Shown here: positions 34,526 to 43,614 of the stretch, piece by piece
How positions within the stretch are numbered: position 1 is the first letter of the stretch
Layout of the letters: the number at the start of each line of letters is the position of its first letter
NCBI RefSeq assembly: GCF_001513745.1
Contig: NZ_CP013380.1
Location: 434,001-498,000 of the forward strand
DNA: 64,000 nt
Direction: 5' to 3'
Origin: Burkholderia humptydooensis
Lineage (GTDB): Bacteria; Pseudomonadota; Gammaproteobacteria; Burkholderiales; Burkholderiaceae
The notes under the pieces: generated by a model
What the model was told of the DNA's origin: nothing
Seen by the model: only the letters and a program-made list of their open reading frames with translations
Databases searched by the model: none
Made by a program: the position numbers and the translations under genes

Positions 34526-35644
34526 ATGTCCGATTCCACCAGCCCGAGCCGTTTCGCGCACGTCGATGCAATGCGCGCCGTCGCCGTGCTGTTCGTCATG
34601 TGGACGCACTACGCGGAGCTGTTCGACAGGCTCGCAGCCTCGCAGCACGTGCTGGACGCGGTGCAGCGCTCGGTGAATTTCGGGCGCATCGGCGTCGTCA
34701 TCTTCTTTTGCATCAGCGGGATGCTGATTCCGACCAGCCTGCGCGGCACGCCTTCGCAGGGCACGCGCCGCTTCGTCGTGCGCCGTTTCTTTCGGCTCTA
34801 TCCGGCATTCTGGCTGTCGCTGCCGCTCGGCTATCTCGTGTACTGGCTATTGTTCGGGCTGCGAATGGACGCGTCCGGCCTGCTCGCGAACGTGACGATG
34901 ATCCCGACTGCGTTCGGCCGCGATCCGGTGATGGGGCACTACTGGACGCTCGAAACGGAGCTGTACTTCTACGTGCTGTGCGTGCTGCTGTTTCGCGCCG
35001 GCGCGCTGCATCGCATGCGCGACCTGTGCGCCGTTTGCGGGGGGCTGTGCGTGCTCTTCGTCGTCACGTCGGCGCTCAAGATCGTTCCGGCGAGCGCGCT
35101 CGGCCAGTACAAGGGGATGCTCTATCACCTCGCGATCATGTTCTGGGGCGCGTGCTTCAGGCAAGCGTACGAGACGCCGTCGCAGACGTTCGAATGGATG
35201 CGCGGCCGCCGGCCGCTCACGTATCGCGCGGCGACCGTCGCGCTCGCGCTCTTCATCGTCGCGATCTCGCTGTTGATGGCGGCGGCGAACTGGCGGCACG
35301 GCGACTTCGTGCACATGTCGGCGTCGTTCGGCTACGTGTTCGGCATCGCGATTTTCGTTGCGCTAGCAACTGTATTGAAGATTCGGCTGAGGCTCTTCGC
35401 GTGGCTCGGCGAGATCAGCTACTCGATCTATCTGCTGCACGGCATTCCGCTGTATCTGTTGCTGTGGGCGTGCGAACGATACGGGATCACGGACCTGCCG
35501 CTTAGCTTCTACATGGCGTTGCCGGTCCTGCCGGCGATCGCGCTGTCGTGGGCGAGCCATCGGCTCTGCGAAGCGCCGTTCGTGCGCTTCGCGCATGCGT
35601 TGACGCCGAAGCGCCGCACCGGGGCCGCGCCGGCGAAGGTCTGA
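34526..35644 (+). CDS. Acyltransferase family 3 membrane protein
   Basis: A 372-residue integral membrane O-acyltransferase (acyltransferase 3/OafA-NodX type). The start at 34526 is followed by FAHVDAMRAVAVLFVMWTHY, the conserved first segment with the catalytic-type His. RRFFRLYPAFWLSLPL is the usual R-x-x-R-x-x-P motif. About ten hydrophobic helices follow, with EISYSIYLLHGIPLY near the C terminus. Members acetylate or succinylate surface polysaccharides or antibiotics. No polysaccharide genes are adjacent, so the acceptor is unknown. Confidence 0.9.
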   Translation: MSDSTSPSRFAHVDAMRAVAVLFVMWTHYAELFDRLAASQHVLDAVQRSVNFGRIGVVIFFCISGMLIPTSLRGTPSQGTRRFVVRRFFRLYPAFWLSLPLGYLVYWLLFGLRMDASGLLANVTMIPTAFGRDPVMGHYWTLETELYFYVLCVLLFRAGALHRMRDLCAVCGGLCVLFVVTSALKIVPASALGQYKGMLYHLAIMFWGACFRQAYETPSQTFEWMRGRRPLTYRAATVALALFIVAISLLMAAANWRHGDFVHMSASFGYVFGIAIFVALATVLKIRLRLFAWLGEISYSIYLLHGIPLYLLLWACERYGITDLPLSFYMALPVLPAIALSWASHRLCEAPFVRFAHALTPKRRTGAAPAKV

Positions 35645-35700
35645 CGAAAGCGGGCGCTGCGGGCGGCATGTGCGGCGCGGCGCTCGACGAGCGGCGATCG

Positions 35701-36981
35701 ATGTGGCGACCTTGGCCGCGAAAAAAACCCGCACGTCGCCAGCGCGCGCCCGGCGCTTTTTTGCCGGCCGGCGCAAAGCGCGGTACTGTGTCGTCCGCGG
35801 CACGTCGCGCCGCCCGTCGACTCAACGATTCCCGATTCCTCGTGACTGCCTTTCCCGAATTTCATTGGACCGACGCCGACGGCGTCGAGCACGTAGTCCG
35901 CTGGCGCTCGGAAGCCGGCTCGCCGCCGCCGCGCCGCACGGTCGTGGCCAACGACCGCACGACGGCCGACGTCGCGTATCGCCTCGCGTGCGAAGGCACG
36001 GCGCTCGTCTGGCAAGGCGATTTCCAGAACGCGCGCCAACTGCTGCAGGCGCTCGCGCGCCGCGTCGAGCGCAAGCCCAAGAAGGTCAACAAGCCCGCCG
36101 CGACGCCCGTCGACGCGTTCAACCTCCACCGGATGGCGCAGGCGCAGCGCGCCCGCACGCTCGGCATGCTGCTGATTCCGCTCGAAGCCGATTATTCGAT
36201 CGCGCTGCGCCGCGCGCCGGATCTGCGCGCCGCGTGCGAGGAGGCGTACGGCGCGGGCGGCGAGCGCTCGATCGCGTCGCTGCGCGAACTGCTCGGCATC
36301 GTCGGCGCGCACGAATGGCGCAAGAAGGGGGTGCCGATCGCCGCGCTCGGCGGCGAGCGGATTCATCCGCACTACGGCGTGTTCTCGCCCGTGCGCGGCG
36401 AGTACGTCGAGCTCGTCGCGCGCGCGCCGCTGCCGTCGACATCGCTTGCGTTCGATATCGGCGCCGGCACCGGCGTGCTGGCGGCGGTGCTCGCGTCGCG
36501 CGGCGTCGAGCGCGTCGTCGCGACCGATCAGGACAAGCGCGCGCTCGCGTGCGCGGCTCGGAACGTCGCGCGGCTCGGCTACGCATCGCGGGTCGAGGTC
36601 GTCGAAGCCGATCTGTTTCCCGACGGGCGCGCGCCGCTCGTCGTCTGCAATCCGCCGTGGGTGCCCGCGCGGCCCAGCTCGCCGCTCGAATATGCGGTCT
36701 ATGATCCGGACAGCCGGATGCTGAAGGGCTTTCTCGCCGGGCTCGCCGCGCATCTCGCGCCGGGCGGCGAAGGCTGGCTGATCCTGTCGGACTTCGCCGA
36801 GCATCTCGGCCTGCGCACGCGCGAGGAATTGCTCGGCTGGATCGAGGCGGCGGGCCTCGTCGTCGTCGGTCGCGACGACGTGAAGCCCGCGCATCCGAAG
36901 GCGTCGGACCCCGCGGACCCGCTGCATCGCGCGCGCGCGGCGGAGACGACGTCGCTCTGGCGGCTCGCCGCCCGCAACTAG
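35701..36981 (+). CDS. Class I SAM-dependent methyltransferase (HemK/PrmC-like fold)
   Basis: A 426-residue protein. The N-terminal half (to about residue 230) is an unassigned domain. The C-terminal half is a Rossmann methyltransferase with motif I AFDIGAGTGVLAAVLA, the acidic post-I region VVATDQDK, and the catalytic VVCNPPW motif. NPPW/NPPY motifs occur in enzymes that methylate planar nitrogens, such as glutamine side chains or adenine. The start at ATG 35701 is chosen because it follows the acyltransferase stop. The basic stretch at the N terminus may mean the true start lies further in. Substrate unknown. Confidence 0.8.
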   Translation: MWRPWPRKKPARRQRAPGAFLPAGAKRGTVSSAARRAARRLNDSRFLVTAFPEFHWTDADGVEHVVRWRSEAGSPPPRRTVVANDRTTADVAYRLACEGTALVWQGDFQNARQLLQALARRVERKPKKVNKPAATPVDAFNLHRMAQAQRARTLGMLLIPLEADYSIALRRAPDLRAACEEAYGAGGERSIASLRELLGIVGAHEWRKKGVPIAALGGERIHPHYGVFSPVRGEYVELVARAPLPSTSLAFDIGAGTGVLAAVLASRGVERVVATDQDKRALACAARNVARLGYASRVEVVEADLFPDGRAPLVVCNPPWVPARPSSPLEYAVYDPDSRMLKGFLAGLAAHLAPGGEGWLILSDFAEHLGLRTREELLGWIEAAGLVVVGRDDVKPAHPKASDPADPLHRARAAETTSLWRLAARN

Positions 36982-37045
36982 CGGGCCGCGCGCCGCACGC
37001 TCGCCGGGGCGGCCCGGATGGTTTTCGGTAAACTGTGACGCTTCC

Positions 37046-38011
37046 ATGCACGCCTTGACGCCGCCCACCGCCGCCCGACCCCCGGTCCGGGCGGCCGCGC
37101 CGGCCCGCTTCCCGATGTCGACCAAGACCTACGAAATCCGCCCGAACCAGTCGATCGAACTGCTGAAGGAACTGCACATCCTGACGCGCGACGGCAAGAT
37201 GAACCAGGACAGCCGCCGCAAGCTGAAGCAGGTGTATCACCTGTTCCAGTTCATCGAGCCGCTGCTCGCGGACGTCGCGCGGGAAAAGGGCGGCGTGACG
37301 CTCGTCGATCACGGCGCGGGCAAGTCGTATCTCGGCTTCATCCTGTACGACCTGTTCTTCAAGGAGCGTCCGCACGCCGGCTCGCACATCTACGGTATCG
37401 AAACGCGCGAGGAGCTCGTCGCGCGCTCGACCGAGCTGGCCGCGCGGCTCGGCTTCGGCGGGATGTCGTTCCTGAATCTGTCGGTGGCCGATTCGATCGC
37501 GTCGCCGAAATTGCCGGAAACGGTCGATGTCGTCACTGCGCTGCATGCGTGCGACACCGCGACCGACGACGCGATCCGCTTCGCGCTCGCGAAGCGCGCG
37601 CGGCACATCGTGCTCGTGCCGTGCTGCCAGGCGGAAGTCGCGGGCGTGCTGCGCAGGAACAAGGGGAAGTCGCTCGCGAGCGCGCTGGCCGAAGTGTGGC
37701 GGCATCCGTTGCACACGCGCGAGTTCGGCAGCCAGATCACGAACGTGCTGCGCTGCCTGCAGCTCGAGGCGCACGGCTATCAGGTGAGCGTGACCGAGCT
37801 CGTCGGCTGGGAGCATTCGATGAAGAACGAACTCATCATCGCGCAATACAAGAACCTGCCGCGACGCAAGCCGAACGAGCGGCTCGACGAGATTCTCGAC
37901 ATGTTCGGGCTCGCGGAGCTGCGCGAGCGCTTCTTCGTGCCCGATGCGCGGACGGCGGGCGATGCGCACGCCGAGCCGGCCGCGGCGGATTCCGGGCAGC
38001 CGCGCGCGTGA
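37046..38011 (+). CDS. SAM-dependent methyltransferase, Methyltransf_32/GSTCD-like
   Basis: A 321-residue protein with motif VTLVDHGAGKSYLGFILYD (an altered motif I), ALHACDTATDDAIRFAL and HIVLVPCCQAEVAG. This combination is characteristic of the GSTCD/RRNAD-like methyltransferase group. An internal ATG preceding STKTYEIRPNQS, 23 codons in, may be the real start because the first residues are Ala/Pro-rich and unlike the rest. Substrate unknown; rRNA or tRNA is plausible from family relatives. It lies 64 nt after another methyltransferase, in the same direction. Confidence 0.82.
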   Translation: MHALTPPTAARPPVRAAAPARFPMSTKTYEIRPNQSIELLKELHILTRDGKMNQDSRRKLKQVYHLFQFIEPLLADVAREKGGVTLVDHGAGKSYLGFILYDLFFKERPHAGSHIYGIETREELVARSTELAARLGFGGMSFLNLSVADSIASPKLPETVDVVTALHACDTATDDAIRFALAKRARHIVLVPCCQAEVAGVLRRNKGKSLASALAEVWRHPLHTREFGSQITNVLRCLQLEAHGYQVSVTELVGWEHSMKNELIIAQYKNLPRRKPNERLDEILDMFGLAELRERFFVPDARTAGDAHAEPAAADSGQPRA

Positions 38012-38083
38012 TCTCCGGCGCGTGACGCGCCATTCGCTGCGCGCGAAGCGAAAGCGTTCGGCGGCGTGCCTTCGCGCTGCGCG

Positions 38084-38689
38084 CTACCGCGCTTCTTCCT
38101 TGCCTTCGTTCTTGTCTTCGCTTTCGCCTTCGCCGGGCTGCGCCATCCAGTCGCGCCAGCCCGCGTGGCCGAGGCGGCGCATCGTCGCCTGATTGCGTTC
38201 GTAGATGTCGGCCGCGTCCGGGAACGCGTCGGCGGCGCGCTCGATGCTCGCCTCGCGCAGCAAGTGCAGGATCGGATACGGCGCGCGGTTCGTGTAGTTC
38301 TCGATGTCGTCGGGCTCGGCGCCGTCGAACCGATAGTGCGGATGGAAGCTCGCGATCTGCAGCGTGCCGTCGAGGCGCAACTGTTGCAGAAGGCGATCGG
38401 CGAACCACAGCGCGTCGTTGTAGTCGAGGAAATCGTCGAACGTGTTCGGAAAGATCAGGAGCGTCGTGTCGATTTCGTCGGGATCGGCGGCGTCGAGGCG
38501 GCGCAGCTCGCTTTCGAGATCCGTCAGCGCCGCTTCGAGCGACGTCGCGCGGCTGATCGCGTAGCGGATCTGCCGCTTCACGTGGACGCTCTTCGCGAAC
38601 GGGCACAGATTGAGCCCGATCACCGCGCGCGTCAGCCAGTGGCGGGTGGCGGCGAGGATGTCGGCGTCGGGCGGAGAGACTTCGGTCAT
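38084..38689 (-). CDS. DUF1415 family protein
   Basis: A 201-residue protein of the DUF1415 family, common in beta- and gammaproteobacteria. Signature elements are TRHWLTRAVIGLNLCPFAK near the N terminus, TTLLIFPNTFDDFLDYND, FHPHYRF and YTNRAPYPILHLLREAS. No enzymatic role is established. The conserved Cys, His and Asp residues would allow one. The start at 38689 is supported by the conserved N terminus. It is convergent with the methyltransferase and follows tetR on the minus strand. Confidence 0.88.
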   Translation of the reverse strand: MTEVSPPDADILAATRHWLTRAVIGLNLCPFAKSVHVKRQIRYAISRATSLEAALTDLESELRRLDAADPDEIDTTLLIFPNTFDDFLDYNDALWFADRLLQQLRLDGTLQIASFHPHYRFDGAEPDDIENYTNRAPYPILHLLREASIERAADAFPDAADIYERNQATMRRLGHAGWRDWMAQPGEGESEDKNEGKEEAR

Positions 38690-38742
38690 GGCGGAAACGG
38701 CGTGGCGATCAAGCCGCGATTGTAGCGGGCCGGGGCGGCGCG

Positions 38743-39387
38743 TCACGCGCACGCCGCGTCGATCAACTGCCGCGCGACACCCGGCGCGCAGCCTATCGGG
38801 GACGCGCCCGGCCGGTACGTCTGGCTCGCCGCGTAAATGCCCTCGATCAGCAGCGCGAGCGCGCCGGCGAGCGCCCGCGGCTCGCGCGCGCGCGCCGCTT
38901 CCGACAGCGCGACGAGCCGCGCCATCAGCCGATCCTTGTTGTCGGCGACCGCGCGCCGCGCCGGATGATCGAGATCCGGAAATTCGGTCGCGACGTTGAC
39001 AAACGGACAGCCTCGGTAGCCCGGCTGCGACGCGCGCTGCGCGAGGTCGTCGAAATACTGGACGAGCTGCGCCTTCGGATCGCCCAGATGCTTGGCGACG
39101 CTCGTGTCGAGGCGCTCGAAGAAGCATGCGTCCATTCGATCGAGGTATGCGAGCACGAGTTCGTCCTTCGACGCGAACTGTCGGTAAAGGCTCATCTTGT
39201 TGACGCCCGCGCGCTCGACGACCGCATCGACGCCTACCGCGCGAACGCCTTCCTGATAGAACAGCTCCTCGGCAGCGCGGAGCAGGTGCTGCTGCGCCTG
39301 CGCGCCCGCGACCTGGGTGCCGCGCGTGCGGCGGCCGGCCGGTTGGGCGGCGCTCTTGGCGGCAGTTTTGGCGACGATGGTGGCCAT
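38743..39387 (-). CDS. TetR-family repressor
   Basis: A 214-residue TetR regulator. A basic, Ala-rich N-terminal tail of about 28 residues precedes the helix-turn-helix (AAEELFYQEGVRAVGVDAV, ERAGVNKMSLYRQFASKDEL). The C-terminal ligand domain is TetR_C-like with GCPFVNVATEFPD. It is divergent from an MFS transporter with two palindromic operators between them. It almost certainly represses both itself and the transporter until an unknown ligand binds. Confidence 0.92.
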   Translation of the reverse strand: MATIVAKTAAKSAAQPAGRRTRGTQVAGAQAQQHLLRAAEELFYQEGVRAVGVDAVVERAGVNKMSLYRQFASKDELVLAYLDRMDACFFERLDTSVAKHLGDPKAQLVQYFDDLAQRASQPGYRGCPFVNVATEFPDLDHPARRAVADNKDRLMARLVALSEAARAREPRALAGALALLIEGIYAASQTYRPGASPIGCAPGVARQLIDAACA

Positions 39388-39415
39388 GTTCGATCCCGAC
39401 TGCGAAATTGAATGC

Positions 39416-39444
39416 TTGACATGTTACCGAGCAGTCACTAGGAT
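39416..39444 (+). promoter_or_regulatory. Sigma-70 promoter of the MFS transporter gene
   Basis: TTGACA (39416-39421), a 17-bp spacer and TAGGAT (39439-39444) match the consensus spacing. The left operator lies in the spacer, so repressor binding would block RNA polymerase. Confidence 0.75.
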
Positions 39445-39471
39445 CGCAACCGCTTGTGACTGATCGGTAAC
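39423..39471. promoter_or_regulatory. Paired TetR operators in inverted orientation
   Basis: GTTACCGAGCAGTCAC (39423-39438) and GTGACTGATCGGTAAC (39456-39471) are reverse complements at 15 of 16 positions. Each half is itself palindromic at 12 of 16 positions around GATC/GAGC. The centres are 33 bp apart, about three helical turns, placing both sites on the same face of the DNA. They sit between divergent tetR and MFS genes, as expected for autoregulation. Confidence 0.85.
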
Positions 39472-39546
39472 AATGATCGGCGCATCTTCCCCTCAACCAC
39501 CGGCGCGCCGACGGGCTCGGCGCGGCCGGCGTCAGGAGTGAAACGA

Positions 39547-40830
39547 ATGAACTGGGCGGCAAAGCGGATAGGCGGGCGTTTCCATTACGGCTGGCTCGCG
39601 GCGGCAGTGGTGTTCCTGATTCTTCTCGCGGCGGCGGGCACGCGCGCGACGCCGAGCGTGCTGATGGTGCCGCTCGAGCACGAGTTCGGCTGGAGCCGCG
39701 CGTCGATCTCGCTCGCGATCTCGGTGAACATCGCGCTCTACGGGCTGACCGGACCGTTCGCGGCCGCGGCGATGCAGCGCTTCGGCGTGCGGCCGACGAT
39801 TCTCGCCGCGCTCGTGGTGATGGGCGCGGGCGTCGCGTTGTCGTCGATGATGACGGCGACGTGGCAGATGGTGCTCGTCTGGGGCGTGATGGTGGGCGGC
39901 GCGACGGGCGTGGCGGCGCTCACGCTGTCGGCGACGTTCGTCGCGCGCTGGTTCGTCGCGCGGCGCGGCCTCGTGATGGGGCTGCTGACCGCGAGCTCCG
40001 CGACGGGCCAGCTCGTGTTCCTGCCGATGCTCGCGGCGATCGCGCAACACCACGGATGGCGGCCCGTCGTGCTGACGGTGGCGGCGGCGGTGGCGATCGC
40101 GGTGCCGCTCGTCGCGCTGCTGCTGCCGGAGCGGCCGTCCGACGTGGGGCTGCGCCCGTACGGCGAGCCCGCGAACGCGCCGCGCGCGGACGACGGCGCG
40201 AAGCGCAACCCGATCGCGGTCGCGTTCGGCACGCTCGCGACCGCGTCGAAGACGCGGGACTTCTGGCTGCTGTTCTTCAGCTTCTTCATTTGCGGCGCGA
40301 GCACGAACGGCTACGTCGGCACGCACCTGATCGCGATGTGCGGCGACTACGGGATGACGGAAGTGCAGGGCGCGTCGCTGCTCGCGGCGATGGGCGTGTT
40401 CGACCTGGTCGGCACGACGATGTCCGGCTGGCTGTCCGACCGCTACGACAGCCGCGTGCTGCTGTTCTGGTATTACGGGCTGCGCGGGCTGTCGCTGATC
40501 TATCTGCCGCACGCGTTCGGCATCGATTTCTTCGGGCTGCCGCTCTTCGCGGTGTTCTACGGGCTCGACTGGATCGCGACCGTGCCGCCCACCGTGCGCC
40601 TCGCGACCGACGTGTACGGCAAGGACGCGGCGCCCGTCGTGTTCGGCTGGATCGTCGCGGGCCACCAGCTCGGCGCGGCGTTCGCGGCGCTCGGCGCCGG
40701 CATGCTGCGCGCGAGCCTCGGCACGTATACGGTCGCGTCGATGATCTCGGGCGGGCTGTGCGTCGTCGGCGCGCTGATCGTGTTGCGGATCAATCGCGGC
40801 GCGGCGCGGGTAGCGGCGAGCGTCGCGTGA
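39547..40830 (+). CDS. MFS transporter (OFA/monocarboxylate-type)
   Basis: A 427-residue, 12-helix major facilitator. It begins MNWAAKRIGGRFHYGWLAA; the FHYGW start and EFGWSRASIS segment are typical of the oxalate/formate antiporter-like group. The loop motif SGWLSDRYDSR fits MFS motif A in the second half. AGGAG 8 nt upstream supports the ATG at 39547 over a GTG at 39538. Controlled by the divergent TetR protein. The substrate is unknown; efflux or carboxylate uptake are both possible. Confidence 0.9.
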   Translation: MNWAAKRIGGRFHYGWLAAAVVFLILLAAAGTRATPSVLMVPLEHEFGWSRASISLAISVNIALYGLTGPFAAAAMQRFGVRPTILAALVVMGAGVALSSMMTATWQMVLVWGVMVGGATGVAALTLSATFVARWFVARRGLVMGLLTASSATGQLVFLPMLAAIAQHHGWRPVVLTVAAAVAIAVPLVALLLPERPSDVGLRPYGEPANAPRADDGAKRNPIAVAFGTLATASKTRDFWLLFFSFFICGASTNGYVGTHLIAMCGDYGMTEVQGASLLAAMGVFDLVGTTMSGWLSDRYDSRVLLFWYYGLRGLSLIYLPHAFGIDFFGLPLFAVFYGLDWIATVPPTVRLATDVYGKDAAPVVFGWIVAGHQLGAAFAALGAGMLRASLGTYTVASMISGGLCVVGALIVLRINRGAARVAASVA

Positions 40831-41006
40831 TCGGCGCGGCCGCGCCGCGCCCGGAGCGCGGGCCGGCGAGCCGCGCCCGGCCTCCCTTTGCGCAGACGCC
40901 GATTTGCATTTGCGCGTCCGGTCCGGCAAGTTCGCCGACAAGCGGTTATGCTGACGTATCTGTTCCGGGCGACCGAGCCCTTTTTTAAAAATTGGTGAGG
41001 AAACGC

Positions 41007-41612
41007 ATGTCCGTCAAACCCGCTCCCACTTCTGTTTCGATTCATGAACTGATCGCCGGCCGCTGGAGTCCGCGCGCGTATTCGAGCGAGCCCGTCAGCG
41101 CCGAGCATCTGCATGCGGTGCTCGAAGCGGCGCGCTGGGCGCCGTCCGCATACAACGCGCAGCCGTGGCGCTTCATCGTGTTCGACCGCAGCAAGGACGA
41201 GGTCGCGTTCAAGCGCGCGTTCTCGACGCTCGTGCCGTTCAACCAGGGCTGGAACGCGCCCGCGCCCGTGCTGATCGCCGTGACCGCGCACACGCTCACG
41301 ACGAAGGGCGAGCCGAGTCCGACGGCGCTCTACGACGCCGGCGCGGCTGCGATGTCGCTCGTGCTGCAGGCGCACGCGCTCGGCCTTGCCGCGCACCAGA
41401 TGAGCGGCTTCGACGTGAAGGCGTTCCGCGACGCATTCGCGATTCCCGCCGACGTCGAGCCGCTCGCGATCATCTCGGTTGGCCACTACGGCGACGCCGA
41501 CAAGCTCGAGCCGGTGCTGCGCGAGCGCGAACGCGCGCCGCGCACCCGCCATCCGATCGGCGAGGTCGTCTACGCGGATGCGTGGCAAAAGCCGTTCTCG
41601 TCGGTGGCTTGA
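41007..41612 (+). CDS. Nitroreductase-family flavoprotein
   Basis: A 201-residue FMN-dependent nitroreductase. The family start ELIAGRWSPRAYSSEPV and AARWAPSAYNAQPWRFIV form the FMN-binding region. QAHALGLAAHQMSGFD and the terminal ISVGHYGD elements follow. Enzymes of this fold reduce nitroaromatics, quinones or enones with NAD(P)H. The start at ATG 41007 has GAGG upstream. It stands alone between the MFS gene and yegD-like gene. Confidence 0.9.
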   Translation: MSVKPAPTSVSIHELIAGRWSPRAYSSEPVSAEHLHAVLEAARWAPSAYNAQPWRFIVFDRSKDEVAFKRAFSTLVPFNQGWNAPAPVLIAVTAHTLTTKGEPSPTALYDAGAAAMSLVLQAHALGLAAHQMSGFDVKAFRDAFAIPADVEPLAIISVGHYGDADKLEPVLRERERAPRTRHPIGEVVYADAWQKPFSSVA

Positions 41613-41925
41613 TGTAACGAAACGCATGTCCGGCGCGCGCGGCGCGTTGCCGATGGGGGGCGATTGCGTCGATCGTGGCCCTCGGTGACGAGCGCGCCGG
41701 GCCGCCGCGCGGTTTCCAAAGCCGATACGCGGCGGAGCCTTCCCGCCCCTTCGATCCTTCCCCGCCGCGCCCGTCCGCACCGCCCTGCGCCGTCCCGCCT
41801 GCGTCGGCTGTTCACCCACGCCCCGAGCCTCGCCCGCATCCGTTCGCGCCCCGGTTGTGACGCGCGGCGGTTTCGTGATAAAAAGCCGGTCCTTCCGTTT
41901 CCCACCGCTGTCCGGCGGCCCGCCC
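41613..41925. other. Gene-free stretch before the Hsp70-like gene
   Basis: About 310 bp of GC-rich DNA on which I see no gene or RNA. It presumably carries the promoter of the downstream Hsp70-like gene. The frame of that gene is open for 23 codons upstream of the chosen start. Confidence 0.4.
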
Positions 41926-43188
41926 ATGACTTATTGCGCGATCGACTTCGGCACGTCCAATTCCGCGGTCGCGCTGCCGCGCGGCGGCGGCGCGACCGGG
42001 ATGCGGCTCGCTCCCGTCGAGGGCGAGCATCTGACGCTGCCCACCGCCATCTTCTTCAATACCGACGAAGGGGCCCGCGAGTACGGCCGCGCGGCGCTCG
42101 CGTCGTACATCGACGGTTTCGACGGCCGCCTGATGCGCTCGATGAAGAGCATCCTCGGCTCGCCGCTCGCGGAAACGACGACCGATCTCGGCGACGGCTC
42201 CGCGATCGCGTACACCGACGTGATCGCGCTGTTCCTGATGCATCTGAAGCAGAAGGCCGAGGCGTGCGCGGGCGGCGCGATCGGCCGCGCGGTGCTCGGC
42301 CGCCCGGTGTTTTTCGTCGACGACGATCCGCGCGCCGACCGCCTCGCGCAGCAGCAGCTCGAGGCGGCCGCGCACGCGGTCGGGCTGGCCGACGTGCAGT
42401 TCCAGTACGAGCCGATCGCGGCCGCATTCGATTACGAATCGCGGCAGGACGCCGAGCGGCTCGTGCTCGTCGCGGACATCGGCGGCGGCACGTCGGACTT
42501 CTCGCTCGTGCGGGTCGGCCCCGAGCGGATGCGCCGGCTCGAGCGCAAGGGCGACGTGCTCGCGCATCACGGCGTGCACATCGCGGGCACCGATTATGAC
42601 CGGCGCGTCGAGCTGTCGGCGGTGCTGTCCGCGTTCGGCTACCGCGCGCTCGATCCGGAGGGCCGCGAGCTGCCGAACCGGGTCTATTTCGATCTCGCGA
42701 CCTGGCACCTGATCAATACCGTCTACACGCCGAAGCGCATCGGCGAGCTCAAGCTGATGAAGCACCTGTACGCGGACGCACGCCATTTCGATCGCCTGCT
42801 GCGCGTCGTCGTGCAGCGGCTCGGCCACGCGCTCGCCGCGCGCGCGGAGGAAGCGAAGATCGGCGTGTCGGCGGGCGGCGAGACGATGATCGATCTGAAC
42901 GATGTCGAGGAGGATCTGCTGATCGCGTTCGACGCGGATCAACTGATCGACGCGAGCCGCGACGAGACGGCGCGGATCGTCGATGCCGCCCGCGAGACGG
43001 TGCGGCTCGCGGGGATCGCGCCGCCCGACGTCGGCGCGCTGTATTTCACGGGTGGCTCGACGGGGCTCGCGTTCCTGTCGGGCGCGCTCGCGGCGGCGTT
43101 CCCGGATGCGCAGCCGGTGTACGGCGATCGCCTTGCGAGCGTCGCGACGGGCCTCGGCATTCATGCGCAGCGCGTGTACGGCGGCTGA
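41926..43188 (+). CDS. yegD: YegD-like Hsp70-family chaperone
   Basis: A 420-residue actin-fold ATPase. The phosphate-1 motif CAIDFGTSNSAVAL, the phosphate-2 motif VADIGGGTSDFSLV and the adenosine motif YFTGGSTGLAFL mark the Hsp70 nucleotide-binding domain. The C-terminal substrate-binding domain and lid of DnaK are missing, as in E. coli YegD. Such proteins are putative chaperones without a known client. The start at 41926 places the phosphate-1 motif at the N terminus. Confidence 0.9.
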   Translation: MTYCAIDFGTSNSAVALPRGGGATGMRLAPVEGEHLTLPTAIFFNTDEGAREYGRAALASYIDGFDGRLMRSMKSILGSPLAETTTDLGDGSAIAYTDVIALFLMHLKQKAEACAGGAIGRAVLGRPVFFVDDDPRADRLAQQQLEAAAHAVGLADVQFQYEPIAAAFDYESRQDAERLVLVADIGGGTSDFSLVRVGPERMRRLERKGDVLAHHGVHIAGTDYDRRVELSAVLSAFGYRALDPEGRELPNRVYFDLATWHLINTVYTPKRIGELKLMKHLYADARHFDRLLRVVVQRLGHALAARAEEAKIGVSAGGETMIDLNDVEEDLLIAFDADQLIDASRDETARIVDAARETVRLAGIAPPDVGALYFTGGSTGLAFLSGALAAAFPDAQPVYGDRLASVATGLGIHAQRVYGG

Positions 43189-43211
43189 CGCGTCGCGCGC
43201 CGGACAAAACA

Positions 43212-43235
43212 AAGCCCCGCCGAAGCGGGGCTTTT
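43212..43235. terminator. Bidirectional terminator between yegD and the cold-shock gene
   Basis: A 9-bp stem (AAGCCCCGC/GCGGGGCTT) with a CGAA tetraloop is followed by a T-run on the plus strand and by TTTGTTTTGT on the minus strand. It serves both convergent genes. Confidence 0.9.
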
Positions 43236-43263
43236 CACTGTGCTGCGAAATCTCGCGCTGCGC

Positions 43264-43467
43264 TTACAGCGGCTTGATGTTCGCTGCCTGCAGGCCCTTC
43301 GGGCCGGTCTTCACTTCGAACTCGACCTTCTGGTTCTCTTGCAGCGTCTTGAAGCCGTCGACGCGGATTTCAGAGAAGTGCGCGAAGAGATCTTCGCCAC
43401 CGCCTTCCGGCGTGATGAAACCAAAACCCTTGGCGTCATTGAACCACTTGACGGTACCGATTGCCAT
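43264..43467 (-). CDS. Cold-shock protein, CspA family
   Basis: A 67-residue single cold-shock domain protein. RNP1 is KGFGFITP and RNP2 is DLFAHFS; the N terminus [11 protein letters not shown] is canonical. It binds single-stranded nucleic acids and melts RNA structure. Transcribed alone from a sigma-70 promoter about 150 nt upstream, giving a leader of roughly 140 nt, a hallmark of cold-shock-regulated csp genes. Confidence 0.97.
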   Translation of the reverse strand: MAIGTVKWFNDAKGFGFITPEGGGEDLFAHFSEIRVDGFKTLQENQKVEFEVKTGPKGLQAANIKPL

Positions 43468-43555
43468 AACTTGTTCCTAAAAATGTAAAACAGGGCCAAA
43501 GCCCGGGGAGCGCATGAAAATCAAGGAAGGGGGTAATGGGACCAACCGGAGTACC

Positions 43556-43577
43556 GTTGATGGGCGAACTACGAAAG
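43556..43577 (-). promoter_or_regulatory. 22-nt element in the csp leader, copy 2 (possible cold box)
   Basis: On the csp mRNA the element would read CTTTCGTAGTTCGCCCATC and lie about 30-50 nt after the predicted transcription start, where E. coli cspA has its cold box. It matches 20 of 22 positions at 33528-33549. The functional assignment is inference. Confidence 0.5.
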
Positions 43578-43614
43578 AACCTATTCACTCGCCGCTTGAA
43601 ATCCTGCCAGACCG

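Noticed and set aside
38084..39562. Single long minus-strand frame covering DUF1415 and tetR
   Set aside because: The upstream part is a shadow of tetR in another frame. Both real genes have their own conserved starts.
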